The notes beneath the pieces were generated by a model that saw only the letters and a program-made list of their open reading frames with translations, searched no databases and was not told the DNA's origin. A DNA stretch of 33,251 nt from Poteriospumella lacustris (taxonomy: Eukaryota > Sar > Chrysophyceae > Chromulinales > Dinobryaceae), in contig SMOI01000265.1 of NCBI GenBank assembly GCA_008000375.1, positions 11,259-44,509 of the forward strand, in the 5' to 3' direction. Position 1 is the first letter of the stretch. Every line of letters starts with the position of its first letter. A program made the translations under genes and the position numbers. Shown piece by piece: positions 29,301 to 33,251 of the stretch.

Positions 29301-32300
29301 CGACAATGCGCGTTGATACTCCTGCGCTGCTTCCCAGTGCAACGCTTGGTCATGTGTACTGGACATGGGCAGGACTTGCTGGGCTTCTTCGCATTGCTGG
29401 TAGTGCACGGCGGCATGCAAATGCAGCAGCACCTTCTGTTCTTGCAGCAGCATTCCGTAGATCACTTCTTGTTCCAGGTCGATGCGGAAGTTGTAGCGCG
29501 CATCCTGCAACGACGAGTCATCGGTGCTTCCCCATGTACTGCCCGGTGTAGTCGGGGACATTGGACCAGCATGACTCACGACGTGATTGGCCACTACCGC
29601 AGAGGAGGCGGTGGACGGTTGACGGACCGTCGGTGGTGATGAGTTCAACGTGGACAGGGATCGCGTGGCGAGACGCATCAGATCGAAGTAGGAAGTGTTT
29701 TCGGGCAAGAGCACAGCTCGAGGGTTCTTCTTTCCAGAAGACGTGGGGCTGCCCGTGAGTGATGCATGCATATGCGGTGGACTCGCCGCCATGCCTGTGA
29801 TGGCATCACTACCACCGCCGCCACCGCCGCCGCCGCCGCCGCCGCCACCACCTGCACCAGGTTCGTAATCAATGCTCTCGCTGTTGTTGTTCGACACACG
29901 GGAAGTCTTCACCAGAAACGTGTTGGAACTCGACAACGTCTCCATCAATTCGCCAATCTTCGCCAACAAGCTTCGTTCCGAGTTCTTGGCACAGTTGAAT
30001 ACCGCACAGGCATCCGCGACGTATTCCACCATCATCCGAGTCACCATGACCGGCGAAGCATCGGCACCAAAGGCGCAGGCTACGGCAACGACCTTCATCA
30101 ACAACTGCATCTTCCGATCCAATTGATCAAACCGCATCGCAATGACTTCTTCGACCCGTTTCACACGTTTGAACCACGTATGAGAAGACATGAGCACACG
30201 GCCCGAATTGTTATCGATGCTGATCGTACCGTTCCCTTGAGTCGCGGGTCGTAACGCTTGATGAACGATCTCTTGGACCAACTCCCGCAGATAGAGCGGC
30301 ACTCCACCCGTTAGATCACTGATCTGTTGGACGTCAACCTGCTGCACCAGCGTCATGGTATGCTCGACAACGGTTTCGTCGTTGCCTTGGCCACCACCGG
30401 AGACAGAGGAAGAAGCAAACAACGGCACCAACGCCGTCACTATTTTGTGGCCCATGACACGTACAAATGATTGGATTTCACGCATCGTGAAGGCATCCAA
30501 TTGCACGGTACACACGCGTTGTGGCTCACTCACCACCGCCTTCAACGCATGAACAGCCAAGTATTCATCTGACTCCATCGTTTCGAACGAGGCCGCCGTC
30601 ATCACGACGAAGCCTTTGCCCTTCTCCAACAGTTGCTTCAAGAGACCTTGTGTCGAACGGTCCATGACGTACAGTTCATCGATGTTGAGAAACAGCAAAC
30701 GACCAATGGCTTGTTGAAACGTTTGCAACAAGACGAAGAGGAAATGACCCAATTGTTGCAGCCGATCTGGAGGAGACAACGCACGTGTGGTGTCGTTGTC
30801 GTCCGCCGCGTATGATTTATTGATCAATCCCAGCAGTGGCTGCAACGCCTGTACCTCGAATGGCATTTTATCAACCAACATGGCCAAACTTCGCAAGGTT
30901 TTCATTCGAGATCGTCTGGATAACTCGGTCACCGCCAATGGATCGAAGCTACGCTTAGCAGTCCAATCCATATATCGATTTAGCAGCGTGTCCAACAATG
31001 GTTTCATGCTGGAGAATGGTTCCGATTGCTTCAATTTGATTTGTGGAATGCAATGAATGGCCAAGGCCGCAGCGAACCCCGTTTGGTCCAGATATTTAGC
31101 GATGCGTTGCGAGATAGTCTGCAACAAGTGTGTTTTACCGATACCGTGGCTTCCTTCAACGACCAGCAACCGGGATTGAACGCCGTCGAGACAATGCGCA
31201 AAGGAATACACGGGGATATCGCTCTCATTCTCATGGTTGTTGCTTTCATTGGCTTCACGATGGACCGTCGTTGGTGGACCCACTCGACGATCGACTCCAC
31301 GACCGTCGAGCAGAATATGCCACCAGGCATCGTCATTGCCGGACATCTGCTGCAAGAAGACGCAAATGTTGGCTAATTCTTGTTTGCGACCAATGAACAC
31401 CAAGTCATCGGTGCTTCCATCATCGTCCAGTTTATTCTGATGATTGCTTTCGACTTGCGTAGCAATCTTCGACAAATACATCGAGGCAGATCGGTCCGTC
31501 GTCACAGGGGCGAAGGTCGCGACGGGAGCGTCGTACCCTTTCGCAATCACATCAGCGAAGTGTACGAACTGATGAAATTTATCACTGCGGCGAACCGTTT
31601 CATCACACAACACACCATTTTTAGGGGCTTTGCCCATCAGCCGTGCGCTCATATTCACCGATGGACCCATCACAGCAAACTCGTGACGTTCGGAACTGCC
31701 AACGAGGCCATTGTAGGCTTTGCCGGAAGTGATACCAATCGAAGCGGAGGCATTCAATTCCAAATTGAGCATTTCAATGAGACGCAATGAGGCTTCCACG
31801 GCATCTGTTGCGGCTTCTTTACTGACACTGCCACGCAAACCAAACGTACAAATGGCGACGGTGCCTTTGTCGTCGACGATGAACTGTCGAATCTGCCCAC
31901 CAGCTTTATGGAAACATTGAATGACAATGCGAAAGCAACTTTGATACGCTTGCAAGACACGTTGATCGTGATCGATTTTGTCGCGATCCGTGTCAACAAC
32001 AAAGTGATACGGCGTCAAGGCGCAAGTGCGAACATCGACAGGCGCGACCGCCATGTTACCGGCCCATTCAATGTTTACAAAGACGGTAACGACATCGCGC
32101 TGATCAGCAACATCGATGTTACGAGTCTCAGAAGCGGCAGGATGCTGATCAATGGTTGTCATTTGACGCAATCGTCGAACAAAGACTGGTGTGCGACGTC
32201 CATCGAGCTCACCGCGACGCATTGACGACACTGACGGGGAAGGCATCGACGATTGCGTGCGTGGGGATGTCTGTCTTGATGTGGGTAATACGGCAGATTT

Positions 32301-33251
32301 GGTGGTCATCATATTTCGAATGACTTCGTGCGTATGCAGCATCAGATGTTCGTACAACACTTGTTGCAATCGCGAAAACTCTGACGCGTCGGTGGTCAAT
32401 TGCGACTGGCTACCCGAATGTACTTGAACTGCGCGACAGATGGAATCTTGTAACTCTCCAACATGCTGAAGAACATGAACATCATGCGATTGAGCAACGG
32501 TATCAATGGTCAGTGATGCTGGCCCCAACTTCGAGCTAAACTTGGTGGAGCTCGATGGACACTGCAATATCCAGCATGCATCGTCTTGACGTGCACACAA
32601 ACACGAACCATCGTCATGGATAATACAATGGACAGCATCGCTTAGACCAATTTCGCCTTTAATGGCACAGCTTTCGGCAGCGGCGACGTCAGTGAGCGGG
32701 TCTCCTACGATGAAGTATTCCCAGCGATGATCGTAGCCGACATCGATACCTGCCATCCATCCAAAGCTTAGGCCACAATGGACATTTAAATAGGCATATT
32801 GCGCATCTTGTGAGTGTCCATTTTCGGATCCATGACGGCCAGTGAGATAAAGCGAAGGAATAAATGATGCCATTTGCTTGACTTGAAGGCGTGTGCCATA
32901 GAATTGTGGTTTTTGATCTCCGCGAACGCTTTGACGCAAATCGACTTTATAATTGCTGCAAACTCGGATAATTTCTTGGGCACAAGAACAAGCATTTTCT
33001 AACATGAGCTTCAAAATGCGCTGGTCGATTTCTATGCGGGTAAAATGTCCCAAAATTTAGAACTAGGCATGGAGAAAGAGATAAGTCGAATACTATGAAT
33101 TCGTACCTGTTGGAGGGGCAGGAGTTTGCCATATAATGTACATAGCGTCGCCAGCAAATTTGACAATTTCTCCACTGTATTTGTGCACGATATCGATCAG
33201 CTTCTTGAAGTAGGCATTGATGAACTTTCTCAAGTTGTCGACGTCGAGCTT
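26301..33251 (-). CDS. Soluble adenylyl cyclase, ADCY10 type (5' end outside window)
   Basis: Class III cyclase making cAMP, built like bicarbonate-regulated soluble adenylyl cyclase. The window holds 2291 residues; the N-terminus is cut at the right edge. Exons: 33251-33107 (partial) and 33031-26301; intron 75 nt (GTACGA...CATAG). The first exon ends the first half of cyclase domain C1 with IVKFAGDAM: Asp is the second metal ligand and Lys aligns with the bicarbonate-binding Lys95 of the human enzyme. C2 covers about residues 361-516 counted from the edge (VDDKGTVAICTFG, ASIGITSGKAYNGLVG, FAVMGPSVNMSARLM). An NTPase module follows with Walker A GSHGIGKT (675-682) and Walker B LLFLNIDE (827-834), then a very long helical TPR-like region. 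Low-complexity inserts include 14 consecutive Gly codons at 29811-29852. Human ADCY10 has 1610 residues, so this protein is far longer. Confidence 0.93.

Noticed and set aside
1-33251. tRNA, rRNA, CRISPR or transposon genes
   Set aside because: I looked for tRNA B-box-like motifs, reverse transcriptase or transposase motifs, terminal repeats and regularly spaced repeats, and saw none. A covariance-model search could still find a diverged small RNA.

Overview
This is nuclear DNA from a flagellated microbial eukaryote. Genes are split by very short spliceosomal introns (61-91 nt, GT...AG), and one of them encodes BBS1, a subunit of the ciliary BBSome. The combination of a very long soluble-type adenylyl cyclase, a myristoylatable globin-like protein, an ethanolamine-permease-type APC transporter, a GT92-like glycosyltransferase, a PC-esterase and an AGFG-type ArfGAP fits a stramenopile, most likely an oomycete or a relative. 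That placement is inference from gene families; no rRNA or other decisive marker lies in the window.

Layout. 36-1179 (+): secreted PHB-depolymerase-like esterase, 3 exons. 1736-4045 (-): BBS1, 6 exons. 4503-6797 (+): tandem-RRM RNA-binding protein with a long His/Gln/Pro tail, 4 exons. 6798-13453: 6.6 kb without a recognisable conserved gene, strongly pyrimidine-rich on the + strand and then purine-rich; it holds a 44-bp tandem duplication, a CTT/CTC microsatellite, G/C homopolymers and a candidate 59-aa spliced gene (10852-11112, -). 13454-15310 (-): APC amino-acid/ethanolamine permease, 2 exons. 15708-17018 (+): PC-esterase (TBL-like). 17476-19428 (-): GT92-like glycosyltransferase. 20025-22135 (+): AGFG-like ArfGAP with DPF/NPF endocytic motifs, 5 exons. 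22687-23517 (+): globin-like protein, 2 exons. 24671-24900 (-): inverted, frameshifted copy of part of the globin gene. 26301-33251 (-): soluble adenylyl cyclase (ADCY10 type), cut by the right window edge.

The genes alternate in strand, giving three divergent pairs (BBS1/RRM, permease/PC-esterase, GT92/ArfGAP) over 0.4-0.6 kb spacers, with convergent pairs between them. In the convergent gaps DNA downstream of a stop codon tends to be pyrimidine-rich on that gene's sense strand, for up to several kilobases. Shared themes are membrane/cilium traffic and signalling (BBS1, AGFG-like ArfGAP, bicarbonate-type cyclase, membrane-anchored globin) and secreted or surface glycan handling (PC-esterase, GT92). 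Nothing shows that these genes form one pathway. The least expected items are the hidden spliced small gene, the inverted globin relic, the oriented 3' pyrimidine zones, and the large share of GTACG splice donors.
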